From NCBI RefSeq assembly GCF_000419445.1, contig NZ_AULK01000001.1, positions 806,001 to 870,000 on the forward strand: a stretch of 64,000 nt of DNA. Reading direction: 5' to 3'. The notes under the pieces were generated by a model. That model worked only from the letters and a program-made list of their open reading frames with translations. It was not told the origin of the DNA and made no database searches. A program made the translations under genes and the position numbers. Shown here piece after piece: positions 14,537-22,997 of the stretch. Each line of letters opens with the position of its first letter. The stretch's first letter is position 1. The DNA is from Gryllotalpicola ginsengisoli DSM 22003 (GTDB lineage: Bacteria > Actinomycetota > Actinomycetes > Actinomycetales > Microbacteriaceae).

Positions 14537-14650
14537 GCCGCCGCCGCGTCATCCGATCACCCGGTCTCGGCCGCAACTGTGCGCAACTCGACGACAACCG
14601 GCCTGTGCGGGGGAAGTGCGAGACGGACGCGCGCGGTGATCGGATGCTGC

Positions 14651-14680
14651 GGCGCAGCTTCTGCGCGAAAACGTGTGCCC
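14651..14680. repeat. Degenerate family 2 palindrome remnant
   Basis: Only the right half (AAAACGTGTGCCC) is well kept. The left arm is GGCGCAGCTTCTGCGCG, itself a small hairpin. It lies in the 221-bp gap 14537-14757, which otherwise holds nothing I recognise. Confidence 0.4.
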
Positions 14681-14757
14681 TTCGAACGAGTCGCCGCGCG
14701 GCGCCCGCTCGGGAGTGTTCGCGCGCCGAGCCGCCGCGCCGAGCCGCCGCCGCGCCG

Positions 14758-16047
14758 TCAGCCGCGCGGGAAGGGCCGCTCGGGCGAGCCGATGTAGAGC
14801 TGCTGCGGGCGGCCGATCTTGGTCGCCGGGTCGGCGTTGGCCTCGCGCCACTGGGCGATCCAGCCGGGCAGGCGGCCGATCGCGAAAAGCACGGTGAACA
14901 TGCGCGGCGGGAAGCCCATCGCCTTGTACATGACCCCGGTGTAGAAGTCGACGTTGGGGTACAGCCGACGCGAGACGAAGTAGTCGTCCTCGAGGGCGGT
15001 CTGCTCGAGCTCCTTGGCGATGTCGAGCAGGGGGTCGTGCACGCCGAGCTCCTCCAGCACCGCGTCGGCCGACTCCTTGACCAGCTTCGCGCGTGGGTCG
15101 TAGTTCTTGTAGACGCGGTGGCCGAAGCCCATCAGCTTCACCCCGTCTTCCTTGTTCTTGACCCGCTCGACGAACTTCTTCACGCCCTCGCCCGAGGCCT
15201 GGATGCCGGCGAGCATGTCGAGCACCGCCTCGTTGGCGCCGCCGTGCAGCGGGCCGTACAGGGCGCTGATGCCGGCCGAGATCGACGAGAAGATGTTCGC
15301 CTTGGTCGAGCCGACGAGCCGCACGGTCGAGGTCGAGGCGTTCTGCTCATGGTCGGCGTGCAGGATGAGCAGCCGGTCGAGCGCCTTCGCCACCACCGGG
15401 TTCGCCTCGTACGGCTCGGCCATGTTGCCGAAGTTGAGCCGCAGGAAGTTCTCCACGTAGCTCAGCGAGTTGTCGGGGTACAGGAACGCCTGGCCGAGGC
15501 TCTTCTTGTGCGCGTACGCCGCGATGACCGGCATCTTGGCGAGCAGACGCACCGTGGAGAGCTCGACGGCCTCGGGGTCGTCGACCTTGAGCGCGTCCGG
15601 GTAGTAGGTGCCGAGCGCGGCGACCGCCGACTGCAGCATCGACATCGGATGCGCGTTGTACGGGATCGCGGTGAAGAGGTTCTTCAGGTCTTCGTGCAGC
15701 AGCGTGTGGCGGCGCACGCGGCCGTCGAACGCGGCGAGCTCCTCCGGCGTGGGCAGCTCGCCGTAGATCAGCAGCCAGGCCACCTCGAGGAACGTCGAGT
15801 TCGCCGCGAGCTGCTCGATCGGGTACCCGCGGTAGCGCAGCACGCCGTTGTCGCCGTCGATGTAGGTGATCTGCGAGGCGGTCGACGCGGTATTGACGAA
15901 TCCGTAGTCGAGGGCCGTGTACCCGGTCTGCTTGGTGAGGGTCGAGATGTCGATGCTCGAGTGACCGTCGACCGCGCTCCGGATCGGGAACTGCGCCTCT
16001 CCCCCCGGGTAGGACAACGTCACGAACTGGTCGTCGGATTCAGGCAC
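14758..16047 (-). CDS. gltA: Citrate synthase (type II, GltA)
   Basis: This 429-residue enzyme condenses oxaloacetate and acetyl-CoA at the entry of the TCA cycle. Catalytic residues are visible as His in GPLHGGANEAV, His in GFGHRVYKNYDPRAK and Asp in NVDFYTGVMY. The N-terminal beta domain and the length match the hexameric, NADH-regulated type of Gram-negative and actinobacterial enzymes. An ATG at 16062 is in frame, but the sequence AAGGAG sits exactly 6 bases before GTG 16047 and would otherwise be coding. GTG 16047 is therefore the likely start. The operon context is simple, with dapC upstream on the same strand. Confidence 0.95.
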   Translation of the reverse strand: MPESDDQFVTLSYPGGEAQFPIRSAVDGHSSIDISTLTKQTGYTALDYGFVNTASTASQITYIDGDNGVLRYRGYPIEQLAANSTFLEVAWLLIYGELPTPEELAAFDGRVRRHTLLHEDLKNLFTAIPYNAHPMSMLQSAVAALGTYYPDALKVDDPEAVELSTVRLLAKMPVIAAYAHKKSLGQAFLYPDNSLSYVENFLRLNFGNMAEPYEANPVVAKALDRLLILHADHEQNASTSTVRLVGSTKANIFSSISAGISALYGPLHGGANEAVLDMLAGIQASGEGVKKFVERVKNKEDGVKLMGFGHRVYKNYDPRAKLVKESADAVLEELGVHDPLLDIAKELEQTALEDDYFVSRRLYPNVDFYTGVMYKAMGFPPRMFTVLFAIGRLPGWIAQWREANADPATKIGRPQQLYIGSPERPFPRG

Positions 16048-16053
16048 GCAGAT

Positions 16054-16059
16054 CTCCTT
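16054..16059 (-). promoter_or_regulatory. Ribosome-binding site deciding the gltA start
   Basis: AAGGAG on the minus strand lies 6 bases before GTG 16047. It would be inside the reading frame if translation began at ATG 16062. Confidence 0.75.
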
Positions 16060-16107
16060 CATCGGTACGGCGGGCCGCAGCGCCCGCGCATTCACCCTAT
16101 ACGGCAG

Positions 16108-17211
16108 TCAAGGCCTCAGCCGAACCGCCGCCTGCTCGATGCGCTCATCGGTCGCGGTCAGCGAGAAGCGCACGTGCTGCGGGAAGTGCTCGCCGTAGAA
16201 CACCCCGGGGCCGGCGATGATGCCGAGGCCGGCGAGGCGGTCGATCGTCTCCCACGCCGCGCGCCCCTCGGTCGCCCACAGGTACAGGCCCGCCTCGCTG
16301 TGCGTGATGGTGAAGCCGGATGCCTCGAGCGCCGGCCGCAGCACCTGTCGGCGCCTCCGGTACCGCTCCTTCTGGGCGGCGACGTGGGCGTCGTCGCCCA
16401 GGGCGACGACCATCGCGGCCTGCAGCGGCGCCGGCAGCATGAGCCCGGCGTGCTTGCGCCGGGTGAGCAGGGTCTCGACGAGCGACGGGTCGCCGGCGAG
16501 GAACGCAGCGCGGTAGCCGGCGAGGTTCGACTGCTTGGAGAGCGAGTACACGGACAGCACGCCGCTCGGATCCTGGCCGATGACGCGCGGGTCGAGGATG
16601 CTCGGCACTCTCTCGCTCGCCCAGCGGCCGTCCCAGCCGAGCTCGGCGTAGCACTCGTCGTTCGCGATCACGGCGCCGAGCTCGCGGGCCCGGGCGACGG
16701 CGGCGGCGAGGAACTCGGTGTCGAGCACCCGGCCGTCGGGGTTGCCCGGCGAGTTGAGCCAGATCAGCCGGGTGCCCTCGGGCCACTCCGCCGGGTCGTC
16801 GGAGGCGATGGCCGAAGCATCCGCTATCGCCGCCCCGACGGCGTAGGTGGGGTAGGCGGCGCGCGGGTGCACGACGATGTCGCCGGTGCGCAGCCCGAGC
16901 AGCAGGGGCAGCAGGGCGACCAGTTCCTTCGAGCCGATGGTCGGCAGCACGTGCTGCGGGGTGAGCCCGGTCACGCCCCGCCGGCGGGCGTACCACGCGA
17001 CGATCGCCTCGCGCAGCGCGGGGGTGCCGGCCGTGGTCGGGTAGGAGTGGGCGTCGGTCGCCTTGGCGAGCGCCTCGCGGATCAGCGCCGGCGTCTCATC
17101 GACCGGGGAGCCGATGGACAGGTCGACGACGCCGTCGGGATGCGCGCGCGCCTTGGCCGCGAAGGGGGCCATCAGGTCCCACGGGTAGTCGGGCAGCGCC
17201 GTGATGGCCAT
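16108..17211 (-). CDS. dapC: Succinyldiaminopimelate transaminase
   Basis: This 367-residue class I PLP aminotransferase converts N-succinyl-2-amino-6-ketopimelate to N-succinyl-LL-DAP, the step between DapD and DapE. The PLP lysine is in YSLSKQSNLAGYRAAF. WLNSPGNPDG is the cofactor- and substrate-binding loop and VRFSLT near the end carries the carboxylate-binding arginine. Position right after fdxA (9 bp gap) is the usual actinobacterial arrangement and supports DapC over other transaminases. There is no clear Shine-Dalgarno sequence, so translation may be coupled to fdxA. The dapD and dapE genes lie 5 kb away. Confidence 0.92.
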   Translation of the reverse strand: MAITALPDYPWDLMAPFAAKARAHPDGVVDLSIGSPVDETPALIREALAKATDAHSYPTTAGTPALREAIVAWYARRRGVTGLTPQHVLPTIGSKELVALLPLLLGLRTGDIVVHPRAAYPTYAVGAAIADASAIASDDPAEWPEGTRLIWLNSPGNPDGRVLDTEFLAAAVARARELGAVIANDECYAELGWDGRWASERVPSILDPRVIGQDPSGVLSVYSLSKQSNLAGYRAAFLAGDPSLVETLLTRRKHAGLMLPAPLQAAMVVALGDDAHVAAQKERYRRRRQVLRPALEASGFTITHSEAGLYLWATEGRAAWETIDRLAGLGIIAGPGVFYGEHFPQHVRFSLTATDERIEQAAVRLRP

Positions 17212-17220
17212 CGCGGCGGC

Positions 17221-17541
17221 TCAGCGGTTCTGCGGCGGAAGGGCGGCGATGATCGGGTGGTCCTTGGGCAGGGGGCCGATCTTGGCCGCGCCGCCCGGGG
17301 AGCCGATCTCGTCGAAGAACTCGACGTTGGCCTTGTAGTAGTCAGCCCACTCGCCGGGCAGGTCGTCCTCGTAGTAGATCGCCTCGACGGGGCACACCGG
17401 CTCGCACGCACCGCAGTCGACGCACTCGTCGGGGTGGATGTACAGCGAGCGCTCGCCCTCGTAGATGCAGTCGACGGGACACTCGTCGACGCAGGCGCGG
17501 TCCTTGACGTCGACGCACGGGAGGGCGATCACGTAGGTCAT
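17221..17541 (-). CDS. fdxA: 7Fe-type ferredoxin
   Basis: This 106-residue acidic electron carrier has an N-terminal cluster motif with Cys9, Cys17, Cys21 and Cys25, and a second, classic motif [12 protein letters not shown] (Cys40, 43, 46, 50). The spacing fits [3Fe-4S]/[4Fe-4S] ferredoxins that feed cytochromes P450 and other oxidoreductases in actinobacteria. It is followed by dapC. The ATG lacks a ribosome-binding site, but a TAAACT hexamer ends 6 bases upstream. The TAA of that hexamer is also the stop codon of the preceding membrane-protein gene, so promoter and stop codon overlap. Confidence 0.95.
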   Translation of the reverse strand: MTYVIALPCVDVKDRACVDECPVDCIYEGERSLYIHPDECVDCGACEPVCPVEAIYYEDDLPGEWADYYKANVEFFDEIGSPGGAAKIGPLPKDHPIIAALPPQNR

Positions 17542-17553
17542 GGACTCAGTTTA
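17542..17553 (-). promoter_or_regulatory. Leaderless -10 element of fdxA
   Basis: TAAACT (17548-17553, minus strand) ends 6 bases before the ATG. Its TAA doubles as the stop codon of the upstream gene. Confidence 0.6.
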
Positions 17554-17913
17554 GGCGGCGCGCGTCGGCAGCTTCGGCCAGGCGAGCACCAGCACGGCGA
17601 CGACGGCCGGGCCGAGCTCCCACAGCCAGCCGAGCGTGCCCTGCGCGATGACCACGCTGCCTCCGGGGCCCTGCACGCTGAACAGCGCGATCGGCGCCAG
17701 CAGCCCGATCGCCCCGGCGAGCGTGACGATCCGGCTCGAGGTGTAGAGGCGCAGGCCGACCAGGAAGCACGCCGCGCCGATGAGCGCCACGACGATGCCC
17801 CAGTACAGGTTCACGCTTCCCACGCCGATCACGCCCCGGTGCCCGAAGGTGCCCACCGTGCCGAGCACGAGCCCGAGAACGAAGGAGAAGAAGGCGGGCG
17901 CGGCGCGGTTCAT
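17551..17913 (-). CDS. Small four-helix membrane protein (DUF6113-like)
   Basis: This 120-residue protein contains four hydrophobic helices (about 5-25, 35-55, 60-80 and 95-115) with short loops and no catalytic motif. Its position before fdxA-dapC matches a conserved actinobacterial membrane protein I recall as DUF6113; this assignment is from memory. Function is unknown. The ATG start is supported by TAGCAT ending 6 bases upstream. The stop codon overlaps the fdxA -10 element, so transcription can start anew for fdxA whether or not the genes also share a longer message. Confidence 0.65.
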   Translation of the reverse strand: MNRAAPAFFSFVLGLVLGTVGTFGHRGVIGVGSVNLYWGIVVALIGAACFLVGLRLYTSSRIVTLAGAIGLLAPIALFSVQGPGGSVVIAQGTLGWLWELGPAVVAVLVLAWPKLPTRAA

Positions 17914-17925
17914 GCGGCCATGCTA
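17914..17925 (-). promoter_or_regulatory. Leaderless -10 element of the small membrane protein gene
   Basis: TAGCAT (17920-17925, minus strand) ends 6 bases before the ATG at 17913. Confidence 0.5.
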
Positions 17926-17991
17926 CTGATCCCGGCCTTCTCCTGATCCCGGCTTTGCGCGCCGCAGCCTCCGGGGTTAGGGTCTACTCAG

Positions 17992-18010
17992 TTAGGTAAG
18001 CCTTACCAAC
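17992..18010. promoter_or_regulatory. IdeR/DtxR iron box upstream of efeUOB
   Basis: TTAGGTAAGCCTTACCAAC closely matches the DtxR/IdeR consensus (TTAGGTTAGSCTAACCTAA) and has a perfect 13-bp core palindrome centred on 18001. It lies 55 bases before the efeU start, where a bound iron-loaded repressor would block transcription. Confidence 0.85.
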
Positions 18011-18064
18011 TTCTCCTCGATCCGAACCGACCAGAACCGACCCGAACCGTCCGAAGGAACCCGC

Positions 18065-19714
18065 GTGCTCGCAACCCTCGTGATCGGCCTGCGCGAAGGC
18101 CTCGAGGCCGCGCTGATCGTCGGCATCATCGCCGCGTTCCTGCGCAAGAACGGCCGCCCGCTCACCGGCATGTGGATCGGCGTCGGCCTCGCCGTGGCGC
18201 TCAGCATCGCCGTCGGAGTCGCGCTGCGGCTCGTCGAGCGGGCACTTCCGCAGGCGGCGCAAGAGGGCATGGAGTCGATCATCGGCGCCGTCGCCGTCGC
18301 ATTCGTGACCAGCATGATCGTCTGGATGAACGCGCACTCGCGCAACATGAAGCGCGAGCTCGAGGCCGAGGCCGCCGAGGCGCTGCACGACTCGCACGCC
18401 TACGCCCTGGCCGTGATGGCGTTCCTGGCGGTGCTCAAGGAGGGCTTCGAGACGAGCGTCTTCCTGCTCGCCACCTTCTCGGCATCCACCAGTGCGGCGC
18501 TGGCCGCCTCCGGCGCCGTGATCGGCGTCGTCGCCGCCGTGGCGATCGGGGTGGGCATCTACGCCGGCAGCATCCGCCTGAACCTGTCCCTGTTCTTCCG
18601 CATCACCGGCGCGTTCCTCATCCTCGTGGCGGCCGGCCTCGTGATCACCACCCTGCGCACCGCGCACGAGGCGGGCTGGCTCAACGCCGGCGAGCAGCGC
18701 GTGATCGACCTCGGCTGGCTCGTCGCCCCGGGCACGGTGCAGTCCGCCCTGATCACCGGGGTGCTCGGCATCCCCGCCGACCCGCGGCTCATCGAGGTCG
18801 TCGGCTGGGCCGCCTTCCTCGTGCCGGTCGCGCTGTTCGTGTACTGGCCCGCCCGGCGCCGCGCCACCGGCATCCGCGTCGCGCACGTGCAGTGGGGCGT
18901 GGCCGTCGGCCTCGCCGCGATCGCGATCGGCCTCGTGGCCTGCTACCCCGGCGTGCCCGCGCCGCGCACGGGCAGCGCGCAGCTGCTGGCCGGCGACGGC
19001 ACTGATGCCTCGGCCGTCGGCTCCGCGCGCCTCGTCGGCGACTCGCTGCGGTACACGGTCGGCGGCGACACCGACACCTGGCGGCTCGACCCCGCCACGG
19101 CCCGCGCCGACGATCACGACGGCATCGCCGCACAGAAGTGGACCACCTCGCTCACGGGCGGCGACACGGATGCGCCCAGCACTCTCACCCTCGATCAGCT
19201 GGTCGAGCTGACCGGCGGCCGCCTGCCCGTCGGCGTGAACGCGGCGCAGAACCCGGGCCCGTTCCACGCCAGCTGGTCGACGCACGGCACCCGCACCGCG
19301 TGGATCGCCGACGGGGTGCTGATCGACGCGCAGCAGACCGTCACGTCGATCCTCACGATCTCGGGCGGTGGCCTCGCCACCAGCCGGACCCTCAGCCTCT
19401 CCGGCGCCGCCGCCGCGGCATATGCGCCGACCGCGTGGGCGCTCGCACCCGACGCGGCCCAGGCCGCCCAGCAGGCGGTCGAGAGCGCCGCCGCGGCTCG
19501 TGCCGAGCGGCAGCTCTGGGCGGGCTGGGTGCCGCTCGCGCTGGCGATCGCCGCCGCGGCGCTGCTGCTCGCCGGCATCCGATCGCGGCGCCGCGCCCTC
19601 GCTGCCGCGGTCCCCGCGCCCGCGCCGGCCTCCGCCACCTCCCCCACGCCCACGTCCACGTCGCCGGCCGTGCCCGCGACGCCCTCCAGGAGCCAGAGTT
19701 ATGCAGCCCACTAG
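18065..19714 (+). CDS. efeU: Iron permease EfeU (FTR1 family) with extra C-terminal domain
   Basis: This 549-residue protein is the membrane permease of the EfeUOB ferrous iron system. The N-terminal 300 residues form the seven-helix FTR1 unit with the iron-binding motifs REGLE (residues 10-14) and KEGFE (125-129); the second is usually REGLE. Unlike E. coli EfeU (about 276 residues), a 200-residue extracytoplasmic segment follows (about 300-490), then another membrane helix (about 490-510) and a Pro/Thr/Ser-rich tail. GAAGGA lies 5 bases before the GTG start. An iron box upstream predicts repression by a DtxR/IdeR-type protein. efeO overlaps by 14 bases. Confidence 0.93.
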   Translation: MLATLVIGLREGLEAALIVGIIAAFLRKNGRPLTGMWIGVGLAVALSIAVGVALRLVERALPQAAQEGMESIIGAVAVAFVTSMIVWMNAHSRNMKRELEAEAAEALHDSHAYALAVMAFLAVLKEGFETSVFLLATFSASTSAALAASGAVIGVVAAVAIGVGIYAGSIRLNLSLFFRITGAFLILVAAGLVITTLRTAHEAGWLNAGEQRVIDLGWLVAPGTVQSALITGVLGIPADPRLIEVVGWAAFLVPVALFVYWPARRRATGIRVAHVQWGVAVGLAAIAIGLVACYPGVPAPRTGSAQLLAGDGTDASAVGSARLVGDSLRYTVGGDTDTWRLDPATARADDHDGIAAQKWTTSLTGGDTDAPSTLTLDQLVELTGGRLPVGVNAAQNPGPFHASWSTHGTRTAWIADGVLIDAQQTVTSILTISGGGLATSRTLSLSGAAAAAYAPTAWALAPDAAQAAQQAVESAAAARAERQLWAGWVPLALAIAAAALLLAGIRSRRRALAAAVPAPAPASATSPTPTSTSPAVPATPSRSQSYAAH

Positions 19715-20951
19715 CGCCACCCGGCGCGCCGTCGCCGCCGCGGGCCTCGCCGCCGCAGTCGCCCTCTCCCTCGTCGCCTGCGCGTCGGGCGACCAGGGCG
19801 GGTCGTCGTCCGCGCCGAGCGGGAGCTCCACCGCGGCACCCGTGTCGGACGGCGCCAGCCAGGTGAAGATCACCATGACCGGCGGCGACGCCGACCGGTG
19901 CGAGCTCTCCAGCACCTCGGCCAAGGCCGGCCCGGTGACGTTCACCGTCGAGAACGTCAGCTCGACCGCCATCACCGAGGTCGAGCTGCTGCAGGGGCAG
20001 CGCATCGTCGGCGAGAAGGAGAACCTCGCCCCCGGCCTCGGCGCCGCGAAGCTGACCCTCACCCTGACCGGCGGCACGTACCAGGTGTACTGCCCGGGCG
20101 CGAAGACCGAGACGCAGGACTTCACCGTCACCGGCAAGGCCGCGACGCAGGCCGCCGGCAGCGTGCAGACCGTGCTGGCCGAGGGCACCAAGGGCTACGG
20201 CACGTACGTCGCCGGCGTGCTCGCCGACATGGTCACCGCCGTCGGCAACCTGAAGAGCGCCGTCGACTCGGGCGACGTCGCCGACGCGAAGGCGAAGTAC
20301 GCGCTCGCCCGCCCGTTCTACGAGAAGGTCGAATCCGACGTCGACGGCTTCCTGCTGCCCGGCTACAAGGCCACCGACAACAAGGGCAACCTCGACTATC
20401 TGATCGACATGCGCGCCTCCAACCTCGACCCCGCGGTGGGCTGGCACGGCTTCCACGCGATCGAGCGCGACCTGTGGCAGGGCGGCAAGATCACCTCCTC
20501 GACCAAGCAGCTGGCCGCCGAGCTCGACACGAACGTGCAAAAGCTCGCCCAGCTCGCCAAGGGTCTGAGCTACCGGCCCGAAGACCTCGCCAACGGCGCC
20601 GCGGGCCTGCTCGAAGAGGTGCAGTCGGGCAAGATCTCCGGCGAGGAGGAGGCGTACAGCCACACCGACCTGATCGACTTCGCGGCCAACGTCGAGGGCG
20701 CGCAGCAGGCGTTCGCCTACCTCGAGCCGGGGCTGAAGAAGATCGACCCCGACCTGACGAAGCAGATCAGCGCCCGGTTCACCGACATCACCACGCTGCT
20801 CGACGGGTACCGCGACCCCGACATCCCCGGCGGCTACGTGTACTACACGCCCGCATTGAAGAAGACGGATGCCTCCAAGCTGAGCCACGCGGTGCAGGCG
20901 CTGCAGGAGCCGCTGTCGACGATCGCGGAGAAGGTGGCGACCGCCGCCTGA
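19701..20951 (+). CDS. efeO: Iron uptake lipoprotein EfeO (cupredoxin + M75 imelysin-like domain)
   Basis: This 416-residue exported protein has a signal peptide with lipobox LVAC, lipidated at Cys27, then a Ser/Gly-rich linker. A cupredoxin-like domain spans about 55-150 and an M75 imelysin-type helical domain about 155-415. HAIE (His252-Glu255) is the metal-binding HxxE motif of that family. It is thought to bind iron outside the membrane and pass it to EfeU. The ATG at 19701 lies inside the end of efeU, and the stop shares one base with the efeB start, so the three genes are tightly coupled and share the iron box. Confidence 0.93.
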   Translation: MQPTSATRRAVAAAGLAAAVALSLVACASGDQGGSSSAPSGSSTAAPVSDGASQVKITMTGGDADRCELSSTSAKAGPVTFTVENVSSTAITEVELLQGQRIVGEKENLAPGLGAAKLTLTLTGGTYQVYCPGAKTETQDFTVTGKAATQAAGSVQTVLAEGTKGYGTYVAGVLADMVTAVGNLKSAVDSGDVADAKAKYALARPFYEKVESDVDGFLLPGYKATDNKGNLDYLIDMRASNLDPAVGWHGFHAIERDLWQGGKITSSTKQLAAELDTNVQKLAQLAKGLSYRPEDLANGAAGLLEEVQSGKISGEEEAYSHTDLIDFAANVEGAQQAFAYLEPGLKKIDPDLTKQISARFTDITTLLDGYRDPDIPGGYVYYTPALKKTDASKLSHAVQALQEPLSTIAEKVATAA

Positions 20952-22237
20952 TGGCAGAGGAGGAGCGTCACGACCGCCTCTCCCGCCGCGGGCTGATCAT
21001 CGGATCGGCGGCCGCGGCGGGCGGCCTCGTCGTCGGCGCGGCCGGCGGGGCCGGGGCCGCGGTCTCCATTCACGCTGCGCGTGAGTCGACCGGCGGGGCC
21101 GGGGGTGACGGCGACGAGGAGGTCGTCGACCTCACCACGCAGCACGCCTTCTACGGCAGCGCCGAACAGGCCGGCATCCGTACCCCGCCGCAGCGGTACT
21201 GCGTCTACATGACCTTCGACCTCTCCTCGACTCTGGCCGGCGACTTGCAGGTGCTGCTCGCCCGCTGGTCGGGGGCGATCGCGCAGCTGATGAAGGGCAA
21301 GAGTATCGGCCAGGTCGAGCCGGCGCGGGCGGACGGGGTCGCCCTCGACACCGGCGAGGCGCTCGACCTCGGCCCCGCCGGGCTCACCGTCACGGTGGGG
21401 CTCGGCCCCAAGGTGTTCGGCGACGAGTTCGGGCTCGCGGAGCGCAAGCCGGCCCTGATGCGCGAGCTGAAGGCGCTGCCCTCCGACGCGCTCGACCCTG
21501 CGCTCACCGGCGGCGACCTGTCGCTGCAGGCCTGCGCGGAGGACCCGCAGGTCGCCTACCACGCGATCCGCGACCTGGCCCGGATGGCCAAGGGCACCGC
21601 GGCGACCCGGTGGACGGTGATGGGCTTCGGCCGCGCCTCGGCCGGAAAGGGGCAGACCACCCCGCGCAACCTGATGGGGTACAAGGACGGCACCCGGAAC
21701 ATCCGCGACGACGACGAGTACCGGAAGTTCGTGTGGGTCGACGACGACGGGCCCGCGTGGACGCAGGGCGGCACGTACCAGGTGGTGCGCAAGATCCAGA
21801 TGAACATCGAGAACTGGGACGCCGACCGGGTCAGCGACCAGAACCGGGTGATCGGCCGCGACAAGAGCGAGGGGGCGCCGCTGTCGGGCACCAAGGAGTT
21901 CGACACCCCCGACTTCACGGCGACGGCATCGGATGGCTCGCCCAAGATCGCGCCCACCGCGCACATCGCCCTCGCCGCGCACGAGAACAACGGGGGCCTG
22001 AAGATCCTGCGCCGCAGCTACAACTACACGGACGGGCTCAACCAGTACGGGCTGCTCGACGCGGGCCTTCTCTTCCTCTCATACCAGAACGACCCGGCGC
22101 ACTTCGAGACGCTGCAGGCCCGGCTCGGGGCATCCGATCTGCTCAACGAATACATCTCGCACATCGGATCGGCCATCTTCTTCGTGCCGCCCGCGCCCCG
22201 CGAGGGCCACTACCTCGCCGAGGGCCTCTTCGCCTAG
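20951..22237 (+). CDS. efeB: Deferrochelatase/DyP-type peroxidase EfeB
   Basis: This 428-residue haem protein completes the iron operon. The N-terminus has a twin-arginine signal (SRRGLIIG, residues 11-18, followed by an Ala/Gly-rich hydrophobic stretch), so it needs the Tat system; tatB lies 13 kb upstream. The dye-decolourising peroxidase fold shows the distal GYKDGTRN motif (Asp246) and the probable proximal haem ligand His338 in APTAHIALAAHENN. EfeB is proposed to oxidise ferrous iron for EfeU and, more debatably, to release iron from haem. Length is typical. A family 1 palindrome follows the stop. Confidence 0.95.
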   Translation: MAEEERHDRLSRRGLIIGSAAAAGGLVVGAAGGAGAAVSIHAARESTGGAGGDGDEEVVDLTTQHAFYGSAEQAGIRTPPQRYCVYMTFDLSSTLAGDLQVLLARWSGAIAQLMKGKSIGQVEPARADGVALDTGEALDLGPAGLTVTVGLGPKVFGDEFGLAERKPALMRELKALPSDALDPALTGGDLSLQACAEDPQVAYHAIRDLARMAKGTAATRWTVMGFGRASAGKGQTTPRNLMGYKDGTRNIRDDDEYRKFVWVDDDGPAWTQGGTYQVVRKIQMNIENWDADRVSDQNRVIGRDKSEGAPLSGTKEFDTPDFTATASDGSPKIAPTAHIALAAHENNGGLKILRRSYNYTDGLNQYGLLDAGLLFLSYQNDPAHFETLQARLGASDLLNEYISHIGSAIFFVPPAPREGHYLAEGLFA

Positions 22238-22250
22238 CGAACCTGCCGGC

Positions 22251-22286
22251 GCTGGTCGACTCACGGCGGAGCCGTGAATGGAGACC
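22251..22286. repeat. Dispersed palindromic repeat, family 1
   Basis: The unit runs from GCTGGTCGACTCACGGC to GAGACC, with stem TCACGGC-GGA-GCCGTGA (22261-22277). The flanks match the other family copies while the stem sequence differs from those at 901 and 52572. It lies between efeB and the VanZ-like gene. Confidence 0.7.
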
Positions 22287-22326
22287 CACGCGTGGCCTCC
22301 ATACGCCCGCGATATCCCCCGCCGGA

Positions 22327-22338
22327 TAGCGTGACCGC
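22327..22338 (+). promoter_or_regulatory. Leaderless -10 element of the VanZ-like gene
   Basis: TAGCGT (22327-22332) ends 6 bases before the GTG at 22339, favouring this start over nearby GTG codons. Confidence 0.55.
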
Positions 22339-22944
22339 GTGCCTCCCGTGACCTCCCGCCGTCCCCTGCTCACCGCGTCGTTCGCGATCTACCTCGTGCT
22401 GCTGGTCTGGATCGTGATGTGGAAGCTCGGGGTGCCGCACCTCGGCGACGACGGGGCGCGGCAGCTCAAGCTCGTGCCGTTCGTCGCCTCCGGCGGCCAT
22501 GGCGGCAGCGCGCCCGCCGAGGTCGTCGTGAACGTGCTGCTGTTCGTGCCGTTCGGCCTCTACCTGGGGTACCTCAGGGCCTCGTGGCCGTGGTGGCGCA
22601 CGGTGCTCACGATCTGCGGCGCGAGCGTGGCGATGGAGGTCGCTCAGTACGTGTTCGCCGTGGGCAGCTGCGACGTGACGGATGTCATCACCAACACCGC
22701 CGGGGGCGCGGCGGGTCTCGCCGCCGTGGCCCTGATCCGGCGTTCCCGCGGCATCAGCGGCGCCGTGACCGTCAGACGCATCTGCCTGGCGAGCACCGCC
22801 CTCGTGCTGGCGGCGAGCGTCGCCTTCCTCGCCTCGCCGATCCGCTTCAGCGGGCCGGCGCGGCCGGCGGGCTGCGGCCTGCAGCACCGCGGGACCACGG
22901 AGACGCAGCAGGTGAGCTGCGCTTTGCCGACGGATGCCCCGTAA
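22339..22944 (+). CDS. VanZ-like membrane protein
   Basis: This 201-residue protein has five predicted membrane helices and the VanZ signature around NVLLFVPFGLYLGYL (about 70-85) and CDVTDVITNTAGGAAG (about 113-128). VanZ homologs are linked to glycopeptide tolerance and lipid or cell-wall envelope functions, but their chemistry is unknown. A 50-residue C-terminal extracytoplasmic tail contains two cysteines. It converges on a histidine kinase/response regulator pair and is followed by a D-Ala-D-Ala carboxypeptidase, so an envelope role is plausible. There are no vanHAX genes, so vancomycin resistance should not be assumed. Confidence 0.82.
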   Translation: MPPVTSRRPLLTASFAIYLVLLVWIVMWKLGVPHLGDDGARQLKLVPFVASGGHGGSAPAEVVVNVLLFVPFGLYLGYLRASWPWWRTVLTICGASVAMEVAQYVFAVGSCDVTDVITNTAGGAAGLAAVALIRRSRGISGAVTVRRICLASTALVLAASVAFLASPIRFSGPARPAGCGLQHRGTTETQQVSCALPTDAP

Positions 22945-22997
22945 CCAGGGTCGCGCACCCGCTTTCGGCACCGCCGCAGCGGCGGCCGGCGCGCCGG

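Noticed and set aside
16048-16095. Earlier gltA starts (ATG 16062 or further upstream)
   Set aside because: AAGGAG correctly spaced to GTG 16047 would be coding. The downstream GTG fits the family N-terminus.
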